From an uncultured Actinomyces sp. (GTDB lineage: Bacteria > Actinomycetota > Actinomycetes > Actinomycetales > Actinomycetaceae): a stretch of 10,320 nucleotides of DNA. The stretch lies in contig CALIZH010000241.1 in the NCBI GenBank assembly GCA_938028585.1, forward strand, positions 1 to 10,320, written 5' to 3'. The position numbers and the translations under genes were made by a program. This document shows positions 1 through 6,535 of the stretch, one piece after another. Below the pieces are notes generated by a model. That model ran no database searches and was not told the origin of the DNA. It was given only the letters and a program-made list of their open reading frames with translations. Position 1 is the first letter of the stretch. Each line of letters opens with the position of its first letter.

Positions 1-1587
1 GACCTGGTCTATCCGAGAGAGGCCGGAAAGTTCCGCGCGATCATTGACGATATCGAAGAACGCCACGCGGCTGGACAGCCGGTTTTGGTTGGTACCGCAT
101 CGGTTCAAAAGTCTGAGCTTCTGTCGCGGATGCTCAAAGAACGTAAGATCCCGCACCAGGTTCTGAATGCCAAGCAGCACGCGCGTGAAGCTCAGATTGT
201 TGCAATGGCCGGTCGTAAGGGCGCAGTGACCGTTGCGACGAACATGGCAGGCCGCGGTACCGACATCATGCTCGGTGGAAACTCCGAGTTCCTTGCTCAG
301 GCAAACCTTGCCGCTCGTGGGCTGGACCCGAAGGCTGACGCAGAAGAATACCGTCGCGCATGGCCGGAAGCTCTTGCCGAGGCCGAGGCCGCAGTTGAGG
401 CCGAGCGTGAAGAAGTTCGTGAGCTGGGCGGTTTGTATGTGCTGGGTTCGGAGCGTCATGAGTCCCGCCGTATCGACAATCAGCTTCGAGGCCGTAGCGG
501 TCGTCAAGGCGATCCCGGTGAATCTCGTTTCTACCTGTCGATGGAAGATGACCTCATGCGTCTCTTCTCCTCAGGCCTCGCGCAGCGCATCATGGCCTCG
601 GGCGCTTACCCTGAGGATCAGCCGCTCGAAAATCGTATTGTTACCCGTTCGATTGCCTCCGCACAGCACCAAGTTGAGGCTCGTAACTTCGAGATTCGAA
701 AGAACGTCTTGAAGTATGACGATGTGATGACTGACCAGCGTGAGCTGATCTATGAGCAGCGCCGTCGTGTTCTGGAAGGCGAGGATTTGGGACCCCAGAT
801 GAAGGGTTTCATGGAGTCCTTGGTGTCCGGGATCATCGCTGAAAAGACCAACGGTCTGTCGCCTCGTGAATGGAATCTGAAGGAACTGTGGGACACTCTG
901 CGCGGTTACTACCCGCCCTCGGTTACTCCCGAGGAAGTTGAAGAGCAGTATGGCGGCCACGGCTCGCTAACCCGCGATGACCTGATGCGCGAGGTCTTGG
1001 GCGATATCGAAACCCAGTACCAAGAAGCAGAAGAGCAGCTCAATCGCAACCCTCTGGCTATTCAGCAGCTCGGTGATGAACCGATGCGTACGCTGGAACG
1101 ACGAGTAGTGATTGCAACTGTTGATCGCCTGTGGCGTGAACACCTCTACGAGATGGATTACCTGAAGGAAGGTATCGGTCTTCGTGCGATGGGTCAGCGT
1201 GATCCTCTTGTCGAATATAAGGACGAGGGTGCGCGGATGTTTAACACGATGATGGATCACATTCGCGAGGAAAGCGTTCAGCAGATCTTCTCCTACGCAC
1301 GTCAATTCCAGTTGGCGTATGAGCAAGCTCGTGAACGCGCGGCGGTTGAAGAGCAGGCAGAGGGTGTATCCGAGGCTGAACTCAGCGAGGATGCGCGCCG
1401 TAAAGCTGCTGAGACCGAAGAGCGGGCTATTGAGCGTTCCGCATCCGTTATGGGCGATGTGGGACAGGAAAAGACTTCTGCGCGTCTGAGCTATTCTTCG
1501 CCAGATCAAGACGGTGAGACGACCTCGACAACTGAGGGAACCAATCGTGCTCAGCGTCGCGCGGCAAAGAAGCGTAAGAAGCGCTGA
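1..1587 (+). CDS. secA: Protein translocase subunit SecA, C-terminal part (5' end outside window)
   Basis: SecA is the ATPase motor that drives unfolded preproteins through the SecYEG channel at the cytoplasmic membrane. The reading frame is open from base 1, so the gene is cut by the window edge. The visible 528 residues start at the edge of the second nucleotide-binding domain and miss roughly the first 400 residues of a usual 900-plus residue protein. Clear landmarks are NMAGRGTD (visible residues 81-88), the arginine-finger motif QLRGRSGRQGDPG (161-173), the helical scaffold segment NVLKYDDVMTDQRELIY, and the HWD/scaffold block around LWREHLYEMDYLKEG (about 377-391). The protein ends in a variable acidic and Ser/Thr-rich stretch and the basic tail NRAQRRAAKKRKKR. 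The CxCx8CH zinc-binding tail of many SecA proteins is absent. Whether this is SecA1 or SecA2 cannot be proved here, but the regular domain order suggests the essential housekeeping form. A strong terminator follows at once. Confidence 0.98.
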   Translation, partial: DLVYPREAGKFRAIIDDIEERHAAGQPVLVGTASVQKSELLSRMLKERKIPHQVLNAKQHAREAQIVAMAGRKGAVTVATNMAGRGTDIMLGGNSEFLAQANLAARGLDPKADAEEYRRAWPEALAEAEAAVEAEREEVRELGGLYVLGSERHESRRIDNQLRGRSGRQGDPGESRFYLSMEDDLMRLFSSGLAQRIMASGAYPEDQPLENRIVTRSIASAQHQVEARNFEIRKNVLKYDDVMTDQRELIYEQRRRVLEGEDLGPQMKGFMESLVSGIIAEKTNGLSPREWNLKELWDTLRGYYPPSVTPEEVEEQYGGHGSLTRDDLMREVLGDIETQYQEAEEQLNRNPLAIQQLGDEPMRTLERRVVIATVDRLWREHLYEMDYLKEGIGLRAMGQRDPLVEYKDEGARMFNTMMDHIREESVQQIFSYARQFQLAYEQARERAAVEEQAEGVSEAELSEDARRKAAETEERAIERSASVMGDVGQEKTSARLSYSSPDQDGETTSTTEGTNRAQRRAAKKRKKR

Positions 1588-1611
1588 TCGATCACTGTGA
1601 TTGATCGTTGA

Positions 1612-1643
1612 TGGCGGCATGCACCACGCGGTGCATGCCGCCA
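1612..1643 (+). terminator. Intrinsic terminator of secA
   Basis: A perfect 14-bp stem, TGGCGGCATGCACC (1612-1625) and GGTGCATGCCGCCA (1630-1643), encloses a 4-base loop ACGC. It is followed by CTGTTTTAT and lies 24 bases after the secA stop codon. The U-rich side is downstream on the plus strand, so it serves secA. Read on the minus strand the stem is followed by TCAACGATC, without a T-run, so it is a poor classical terminator for the facing gene, although the stem could still slow polymerase. A smaller inverted repeat, CGATCA (1589-1594) and TGATCG (1602-1607), lies just before it. Confidence 0.9.
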
Positions 1644-1663
1644 CTGTTTTATCTGTAGTGTCC

Positions 1664-2131
1664 TTACAAGACATCCAATGCGGTGACGATCCATCTGTTT
1701 TTAAACGTCTGCAGACGCATGGAGATGACATGTCGGCCCTCTCCTTGTGCGATGATCACACAGGATTCGATGACCGTTGCTGAAGTTTGGCTGATATGCC
1801 ATTGAATGGGGTGACAGGGCTCACGTCGAAAGCTACGTGGATCTCTGTCGATGATGGTGACAAGTCGTCGGTAGAGCGGTGGAACCAGCCAGCGTCGGAG
1901 TTGTTCGTAGGGGCGAAGGTGGAGAAGGACCTCCATAATGCCGCGAGCTAGTCCAATTGACCACTGGCATAAATTCGTAATTTCTTGTTCTTGTGGAATC
2001 AGAGGATTCTCGGCATTGAGATACGAGTTCAGCGTTGTTGGGCTATTGACAGGAGTATCTCGCGAAAGGTCCCAGCTGATTCGGAAAGCGTGGTCTGCTG
2101 GTGGGATCAGTACTCTCGACTGTCGTGGCAT
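1664..2131 (-). CDS. Rv3235-like (DUF6459-type) conserved actinobacterial protein
   Basis: A 155-residue protein of unknown function, resembling the actinobacterial Rv3235 family often found beside secA. Its N-terminal half (about 1-55) is low in pattern and probably disordered. A helical segment follows (CQWSIGLARGIMEVLLHLRP, then YEQLRRWLVPPLYRRL), where the leucine/tryptophan-rich core is typical of the family. The last 45 residues alternate in a beta-rich pattern (HISQTSATVIESCVIIAQ ... ISMRLQTFKNRWIVTALDVL), giving a helix-plus-sheet fold. There is no signal peptide, membrane segment or catalytic motif. An upstream in-frame ATG at 2161 would add ten residues but has no ribosome binding site. 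The ATG at 2131 has AAGGAG eight bases before it, so I chose 2131. The gene faces secA tail to tail across the secA terminator and stands alone transcriptionally. The family call comes from recalled sequence pattern, not a search. Confidence 0.85.
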   Translation of the reverse strand: MPRQSRVLIPPADHAFRISWDLSRDTPVNSPTTLNSYLNAENPLIPQEQEITNLCQWSIGLARGIMEVLLHLRPYEQLRRWLVPPLYRRLVTIIDRDPRSFRREPCHPIQWHISQTSATVIESCVIIAQGEGRHVISMRLQTFKNRWIVTALDVL

Positions 2132-2139
2132 TGTCAAGA

Positions 2140-2145
2140 CTCCTT
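2140..2145 (-). promoter_or_regulatory. Ribosome binding site that fixes the start of the Rv3235-like gene
   Basis: On the minus strand AAGGAG stands eight bases upstream of the ATG at 2131. The alternative in-frame ATG at 2161 is preceded by pyrimidine-rich CTCTCCC, which cannot pair with 16S rRNA. This supports the shorter 155-residue product. Confidence 0.8.
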
Positions 2146-2230
2146 GGGCGGCTGTATTCATGGGAGAGGCGCCTCGTCTTTGGGGCGGATACTGTGGAGT
2201 CTTGAGGAATAAAGTTGAGCTGTCAATCCA

Positions 2231-2236
2231 ACTATA
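2231..2236 (-). promoter_or_regulatory. Possible -10 element for the Rv3235-like gene
   Basis: On the minus strand TATAGT (five of six matches to TATAAT) lies about 95 bases upstream of the ATG at 2131. No good -35 element sits 16-18 bases further upstream. A consensus TTGACA (2221-2226, minus strand) is also present but has no convincing -10 at the right distance. On the plus strand the same bases read ACTATAAAAT, so this AT-rich spot could open in either direction. Candidate only. Confidence 0.25.
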
Positions 2237-2468
2237 AAATGCTTGTGTATGCGAAATGCCTGCTAACGAAAGCGCTATCGCTCATGGGCAACGCCTGGTT
2301 TTATCAATTTTTATACGAAAGTGTGGTCGCTCGAGTAGACGTATGCGTCAGAGGCAACAAAATAAGCATCTTCTCAATCTCAGCAAAAATTGAGAAAACG
2401 TGCAGTTGCTGATGGGAAAACATCCAGATTTAGGCTTGTGAATAAGCAGTTTTTTGCCGTGAAAAGAT

Positions 2469-2546
2469 CTAGGATTATGCGTCCTTCGCATGAAAAAGTG
2501 GGCAGAGAAATCTCTGCCCACATCTGACATCTCCTAGGATTATGCG
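2469..2546. repeat. 13-bp perfect direct repeat around the HTH gene terminator
   Basis: CTAGGATTATGCG occurs at 2469-2481 and again at 2534-2546, 65 bases apart. The right copy includes the TAA stop codon of the HTH gene and the left copy lies just beyond its terminator, so the terminator hairpin sits between the two. It may be a small duplication or a chance match. No integrase or other recombination gene is present to support an attachment site. Confidence 0.6.
2498..2521 (-). terminator. Intrinsic terminator of the HTH gene
   Basis: On the minus strand GTGGGCAGAG and CTCTGCCCAC form a perfect 10-bp GC-rich stem around a 4-base loop (ATTT), followed directly by TTTTTC. It begins 18 bases after the stop codon of the HTH gene. 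It would also stop any minus-strand transcript that reads through from sbcC across the DUF6912-type and HTH genes. Confidence 0.88.
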
Positions 2547-2758
2547 GTATGGCTTAAGCGTGCACGTGAATGCTCGTATTGGGTTTGGATAAATTCTTCG
2601 AGGACGGATTCTTCAACACGCCACATGCGCTTTCCTCCCAATTGAATGGCCGGTAGCTCGCCGGAATTCACCAGTGAGCGCGCAGCGGAAAGCGTAATGT
2701 TGAGTGTCTCGGCGACCTCGGCGAGAGTGAGGAATCGTTGATTCATGCCTTCAATCAT
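2540..2758 (-). CDS. Small excisionase/MerR-type helix-turn-helix DNA-binding protein
   Basis: A 72-residue protein that is almost entirely one DNA-binding domain of the HTH_17/excisionase type. Residues FLTLAEVAETLNITLSAARSLVNSG form the helix-turn-helix, with the usual 'LTLAEVAETLN' opening. GELPAIQLGGKRMWRVEESVLEEFI forms the wing and following helix. Single-domain proteins of this kind are common in actinobacterial chromosomes and many are host regulators, so the excisionase label does not imply a phage. No integrase is nearby. The start is uncertain: ATG at 2758 and in-frame ATG at 2746 both lack a well-placed Shine-Dalgarno sequence (GAAGG is only one base before the second). It is divergent from the DUF6912-type gene across 246 bases and has its own terminator, so it is probably a single-gene unit. 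Its targets are unknown; autoregulation through the shared divergent region is a natural guess. Confidence 0.85.
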   Translation of the reverse strand: MIEGMNQRFLTLAEVAETLNITLSAARSLVNSGELPAIQLGGKRMWRVEESVLEEFIQTQYEHSRARLSHTA

Positions 2759-2783
2759 GCCATTTTTTTCGGGATTTTTGGAG

Positions 2784-2789
2784 TCTATA
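2784..2789 (-). promoter_or_regulatory. Possible -10 element for the HTH gene
   Basis: On the minus strand TATAGA (four of six matches to TATAAT) lies in an AT-rich stretch. A start of transcription about 7 bases downstream would leave a leader of roughly 18-20 bases before the ATG at 2758. The region 17 bases upstream offers only a poor -35. Candidate only. Confidence 0.3.
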
Positions 2790-2969
2790 AAGCGATTACT
2801 TTTGAGCTATTTGTGCAGATGAAAGCCTATTGATTGCGCTTCGCTGGAATCATGGGTGATCGATTAAGTTCGGACAATGTCACACATGTCAATTCAATTG
2901 GTGCCACTTCGTTGCGTTTAATGTCATTTCGTTCTTGTCTGATACGTCTTTAGATGGATGCGGTGGCTT

Positions 2970-2998
2970 AAGACAGTACGCACTTTCGTGCATAAACT
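2970..2998 (+). promoter_or_regulatory. Likely promoter of the DUF6912-type gene, giving a leaderless mRNA
   Basis: AAGACA (2970-2975, four of six matches to TTGACA) and TAAACT (2993-2998, the TANNNT form common in actinobacteria) are 17 bases apart. The expected transcription start is six to eight bases beyond the -10, which falls on or next to the ATG at 3005. No Shine-Dalgarno sequence precedes that ATG, which agrees with leaderless translation, a frequent mode in actinobacteria. Confidence 0.5.
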
Positions 2999-3004
2999 GG
3001 TGCT

Positions 3005-3466
3005 ATGCGAATCTATTACCCCGTTCTTGCTCGCGAATTGGAAGAGGGGAACTTGGCGCCCCGGCCCGCCTACTGCGTTGACCCTTCCTCTTCGCTGCGC
3101 GGTGAAGATTTAGAACTTGCCGAAGATGATGCGCGCGACTTAGCTGCCCTCGATTCTTTGGCGCTACTACGCGATGAAGAAGGCGCGCTCAGTCGTTGCA
3201 TTATTGCTGCAGATATCGAGGGCATTTCCGTTGCGCCCTACGATGGCGAGGTTGCTCAGACACAGCCCTGCGCTCCAGTTCAAAGCCATATTGCCGCCTA
3301 CTTTATCGATCATCCCGATGCTTCAGAGAAGGTGCGCGCAGTACTTGACGCACAGACTCAAGATGAGGCTGACGAGGCTGTTGCACAGCTGTGGGATGAA
3401 AGCATGGAATGGTATGCCCCAGAAGAACGCGAGGACGTGATCCGTATTCTTCGTCAGATGCACTGA
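3005..3466 (+). CDS. DUF6912-type conserved protein of unknown function
   Basis: A 153-residue acidic soluble protein resembling the actinobacterial DUF6912 family. The start MRIYYPVLARELEEG matches the family's usual opening (a short beta strand, then a helix), which supports the ATG at 3005. Residues 30-60 are acidic and alanine-rich. CIIAADIEG (about 64-72) is the typical central hydrophobic strand. SHIAAYFIDHPDASEKVRAVLDA (about 94-116) resembles the family's strand-helix unit, and the C-terminal third is highly acidic and ends in LWDESMEWYAPEEREDVIRIL. There is no signal peptide, membrane segment or recognisable catalytic motif. No ribosome binding site is visible and a promoter sits right at the start codon, so the mRNA is probably leaderless. 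The stop codon is three bases from that of sbcC on the other strand, so transcripts of the two genes are likely to overlap. No function is assigned. Confidence 0.85.
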   Translation: MRIYYPVLARELEEGNLAPRPAYCVDPSSSLRGEDLELAEDDARDLAALDSLALLRDEEGALSRCIIAADIEGISVAPYDGEVAQTQPCAPVQSHIAAYFIDHPDASEKVRAVLDAQTQDEADEAVAQLWDESMEWYAPEEREDVIRILRQMH

Positions 3467-3469
3467 CGG

Positions 3470-6400
3470 CTAGGCCCCTCTGATGTTTAGGGTTGAGCCT
3501 CGGCCTTCTTTCCATGTGACTTGAATTTGGTCTGCGATCTGCCGTGCCATCTCATCGACGTGACTGATGACGCCAATGCATCGATCGCTTTGGCGCAAGG
3601 CCAGCAGCTGTCCCATAACGATATCGAGGGTGTCGAGATCCAAGGAACCGAAGCCCTCGTCGATAAACATGCTTGAAAGCATGATGCCGCCGCTTTCGGC
3701 CATAACCACGTCTGCAAGGCCAAGTGCCAATGCCAAGGAGACATAGAAGGTTTCTCCACCTGAGAGAGTTGAAGGCGTACGAGTATCTTCAGCCTCATGA
3801 TCGAAGATCACCAGGCCTAGGCCGTTTTTGCGCGATCGTGTGGGGTCTGTGTCGCTGCGTTGAAGTTCGTAGCGTCCGTGTGAAATCTCTGCTAGTCGCG
3901 GATTGGCGGCGGAGATCAATTCTTCAAAACGAGACATGAGGATCCATGAACTCAGCGGTACTCGATGCACACTGGCTTGACCGTTTCCGCTTGCAAGCTG
4001 GGCAAGTCGAAGGCGAGGATATCCTTCTTTGAGCGCTTTACCTAGCTCGGCCAGTGCAGAGTGAAGCTGGGTTTCTGAGCGGTGAATACTTTTTGCGAGT
4101 GCGTGGATGCCAGCCAGGCTGGAACTGGCTCGGAGTTCTTCTTCTCGTGCCTGTTCTCGCGCGTTTTCGCATGCACCAAGATCAGGCGCTTCTGCCGTCT
4201 CTAAGCCAGAAAAACGATCCGAATTCAAACGTGCCTGAACCGTATGAAGTTCCTGGTGATGGTGGCGAATCTGCTGGCTGAGTCCCTCCAACTGAGGAAG
4301 GTTTTTGAGCTCTTCACGAATCTGATTGAGGTCTATATGTCCATCTTCATATCCGGACTCTGAGAGCGCGGTATTGAGGTATTCCTGATTGCTCTGGAGA
4401 AGTTGCGCAGCCTGATCGAAGTCGTTGAGAGCTTGCGAAAAAGCATCTTGATGATCTTGCTTGCGTTCAAGGTCCTGCTTCCACTCTTCGAGCGAGGTGT
4501 AGTCCCCCAAAGCTTGGGCGAGGGATGCTTCGTATGTGCTGACTTGAGCTTTGATTTCCTGGATTCGTGAATTAATGTTTGTGAGTTTTTCTTGCGTTGA
4601 TGCGCGTGCACTCAGGATTTCTTTTTCGCTCTCTGAGGTAGCTTCAAATTCTGCGCTCAGTGCCTGATAGTTTTCTGCTAGAGAGTTCAGCTGGTCAATG
4701 GTTTGTCTGAGGGCATCGCGTTGAATGCGTAGGGATTCGCTATCTGATCCAGCTTGTTCATTGAGCGCGGCAATCTGCGCCACGCACTGCGAGCGCTGGG
4801 TATTGAGCTCATGAAGATGCTGATCGGCTTCTTGACGAAGTGCCTCAAGTTCATCGAGTTTCTGGCGACTCATTGTATTGTCGCTATCTGATTGTGCGGG
4901 GGCAGGATGCGAGGTTGAGCCGCAGACGGGACAGGGGGCGTCCTCTTCGAGTTCGGCAGCCAATGAGGCAGCAGTTTCTTGGAGCCATGTTTCGCGTGCG
5001 AGAAGAGCAGCGATGCCACTTTCTCGGGCAGTCCGATGTGCTTTTTGGATTTCCTCAGCCAGGCCGATGAGTTGAGCACGCAGGATATCGGCTCTTTCGG
5101 CCGCATCGACGCGTTGCTTCAGTGCGTCGAGCTGAGCTGATGAGGATGCAAGGATAGAACGCGCCTCTTGGCTGGCCTCAATTTTCTGCGTGAGTTCTGC
5201 GCGGGTCTTAAGCAGTGCATCTGAGCGCTGTTTCAGCTCTTCGATCAGTTGATGTGCTTGGATGTCTTGGGCAGTCAAGCGCTCATATTCCATGCGCGCA
5301 TCGACTAATTGCTGGTGGACATGGCTTGCGTTGCTTACCTTTTCATACTCAGCAAGAAGTTCACTGTTTCCCGCGGATAATTCGGTGTGGGCCTGAGTTG
5401 TATCGAAGAGTGCGCCATCCATCCGCTTAGGGAGCGAGATGAACTTTTCTAAAGAGGAGCAGGCCTGCGTAAGTTTTGACCTTGCAGAGTCAAATTGCTG
5501 CAGGGGAGCTTTGAGAGGCTCGAGGCTTCGCAGGTGCGCTTCCTTGACGGTGAGGGAATCGATCTGACTTTCTTGTGAAAGAAGTGCGGCCTGCTGGGTG
5601 GTGAGCAGCTTGTATTCATTGAAGCGTTGTTGAAGGTCTTGGGCCGCGTTCAACTCTGCGTTTCGTTGGTCAAGAAGGACCTGAGCACTGTCAAGAGCGT
5701 GCTGGGCATCATCGCACTGTTTCTTCAGTAATTCATTCAGGTGCCCACTGAGCGTAAGCAGATCTGCGTTTAACTCTTCGTATTCACCGGTACTTTCAAG
5801 TTTTTCGCTCAGCTTCGTGAGCTCATCGGAAAGAGACTGACCCAGGGAAGAGTCGGTGATCTGACTCTGCAGCGTTCCCAGAGCACTCAAAAAATCGCGG
5901 CGTGTCCGCGTGATGGACTCATCTGCTGACTTTGCTTCTTCGACAAAAGCATTTTGCAGATCTTGAAAATACTGGGTACCGAAAATATCTCGGAGAATTT
6001 TCTCTCTATCCGAGGATTTTGCGCTGAGGAAGCGCGCAAATTGTCCCTGTGGAAGAACAACAGTTTGCAGGAATTGTTCCTTTGTTAATCCGATGAGCGA
6101 GGTAATCATTGATTGCGCTTCGGGGATGGAACGGCTCAGGGCTTCGAGTGTTGAAAAACCAGAGGGATCCGAAGGGTTGGGAGTCACCTTCTCGAAGGTG
6201 ACTGTTGCATTAACCGGGGTCGCACGTCCCTCTTTGACATACTGCGGGGTTCGGTGAACTCGGTAAATCCCGGCAGATACTTCAAAGACCACTTCCACAT
6301 AAGAGGGATCATTAGGCGCGCAATACAGCGAACGCAGTCGGTTTTTTGCCCCGTCGTTCCCGCTTGCGACATCTCCATAGAGTCCGAATACGATGGCATC

Positions 6401-6535
6401 GATCAGTGTCGATTTTCCAGAACCGGTTGCTCCACGTAAAAGGAAGAGTCCCGCGTCGGTGAAACGCTGGAAGTCAATAAATTGACGTGACGCAAATGGC
6501 CCGATCCCGCTGAGTTCCAAAGTGAGTAGCTTCAT
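3470..6535 (-). CDS. sbcC: Nuclease SbcCD subunit C (Rad50-like SMC ATPase)
   Basis: SbcC pairs with SbcD to form the bacterial Mre11-Rad50 complex, which opens DNA hairpins and processes protein-blocked or broken ends using ATP. The 1021-residue length is normal. Walker A is GATGSGKST (35-43, K41), and the Q-loop region is VVLPQGQFARF near residue 160. Two long coiled-coil arms (about 190-860) are interrupted by the zinc hook CPVCGS (C535, C538), through which two SbcC molecules join. The ABC signature LSGGE is at 924-928, Walker B and catalytic glutamate FIDEG at 957-961 (D959, E960), the D-loop SLD at 964-966, and the switch histidine in VISHVDE is H992. All key residues are intact. The start ATG overlaps the sbcD stop by 4 bp (ATGA) and no good Shine-Dalgarno is visible, so translation is probably coupled to sbcD. 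The gene ends 3 bp from the facing DUF6912-type gene, with no clear terminator of its own. Confidence 0.97.
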   Translation of the reverse strand: MKLLTLELSGIGPFASRQFIDFQRFTDAGLFLLRGATGSGKSTLIDAIVFGLYGDVASGNDGAKNRLRSLYCAPNDPSYVEVVFEVSAGIYRVHRTPQYVKEGRATPVNATVTFEKVTPNPSDPSGFSTLEALSRSIPEAQSMITSLIGLTKEQFLQTVVLPQGQFARFLSAKSSDREKILRDIFGTQYFQDLQNAFVEEAKSADESITRTRRDFLSALGTLQSQITDSSLGQSLSDELTKLSEKLESTGEYEELNADLLTLSGHLNELLKKQCDDAQHALDSAQVLLDQRNAELNAAQDLQQRFNEYKLLTTQQAALLSQESQIDSLTVKEAHLRSLEPLKAPLQQFDSARSKLTQACSSLEKFISLPKRMDGALFDTTQAHTELSAGNSELLAEYEKVSNASHVHQQLVDARMEYERLTAQDIQAHQLIEELKQRSDALLKTRAELTQKIEASQEARSILASSSAQLDALKQRVDAAERADILRAQLIGLAEEIQKAHRTARESGIAALLARETWLQETAASLAAELEEDAPCPVCGSTSHPAPAQSDSDNTMSRQKLDELEALRQEADQHLHELNTQRSQCVAQIAALNEQAGSDSESLRIQRDALRQTIDQLNSLAENYQALSAEFEATSESEKEILSARASTQEKLTNINSRIQEIKAQVSTYEASLAQALGDYTSLEEWKQDLERKQDHQDAFSQALNDFDQAAQLLQSNQEYLNTALSESGYEDGHIDLNQIREELKNLPQLEGLSQQIRHHHQELHTVQARLNSDRFSGLETAEAPDLGACENAREQAREEELRASSSLAGIHALAKSIHRSETQLHSALAELGKALKEGYPRLRLAQLASGNGQASVHRVPLSSWILMSRFEELISAANPRLAEISHGRYELQRSDTDPTRSRKNGLGLVIFDHEAEDTRTPSTLSGGETFYVSLALALGLADVVMAESGGIMLSSMFIDEGFGSLDLDTLDIVMGQLLALRQSDRCIGVISHVDEMARQIADQIQVTWKEGRGSTLNIRGA

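Larger units (their letters stand above)
2162..2539. other. 378-base AT-rich gap with inverted repeats, no supported gene
   Basis: No open frame here looks like a protein: the candidates lack ribosome binding sites and run through the terminator or repeats. The gap holds the possible promoter area of the Rv3235-like gene on its left. In the middle is an 8-bp inverted repeat, TTCTCAAT (2371-2378) and ATTGAGAA (2389-2396), whose loop contains CAGCAA (2381-2386), complementary to TTGCTG (2406-2411). On the right are a small hairpin, ATGCG (2477-2481) and CGCAT (2487-2491), and the terminator of the HTH gene. One copy of a 13-bp direct repeat is also here. Most of it could be the 3' region of the HTH transcript, a promoter region, or an unannotated small RNA; the sequence does not decide. 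Confidence 0.6.
2759..3004. other. 246-base divergent intergenic region between HTH and DUF6912-type genes
   Basis: This AT-rich region must hold both promoters. Three copies of ATGTCA lie at 2878-2883, 2886-2891 and 2921-2926, the first two eight bases apart. The first copy is part of the short palindrome GACAATGTC (2873-2881). TTCGTT occurs at 2908-2913 and 2928-2933, twenty bases apart. Such short direct repeats could be operator half-sites for the adjacent HTH protein, but nothing proves it. No coding frame or RNA gene is visible. Confidence 0.5.

Noticed and set aside
1612..1643. Bidirectional terminator between secA and the Rv3235-like gene
   Set aside because: The stem is symmetrical but only the plus-strand side is followed by a T-rich stretch.
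967..1731. Long minus-strand open frame opposite secA (254 codons)
   Set aside because: It lies antisense to well-conserved SecA sequence, crosses the secA terminator and has a composition typical of a frame shadow, with no recognisable domain.
2215..2412. Plus-strand 65-codon frame in the intergenic gap
   Set aside because: It starts with TTG, has no ribosome binding site, and runs through the inverted repeats. Its residue make-up looks like translated noncoding DNA.
2348..2530. Minus-strand 60-codon frame in the same gap
   Set aside because: It starts before and reads through the terminator hairpin of the HTH gene and has no homologous pattern.
2540..2758. Prophage or integrative element, suggested by the excisionase-like protein and the 13-bp direct repeat
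   Set aside because: No integrase, phage or plasmid gene is present, the flanking genes are housekeeping, and single-domain HTH proteins of this type are common chromosomal regulators.
3473..3504. AGGCC and GGCCT as a terminator stem for sbcC or the DUF6912-type gene
   Set aside because: Only about 5 bp pair around a loop of more than 20 bases, without a T-run on either strand.
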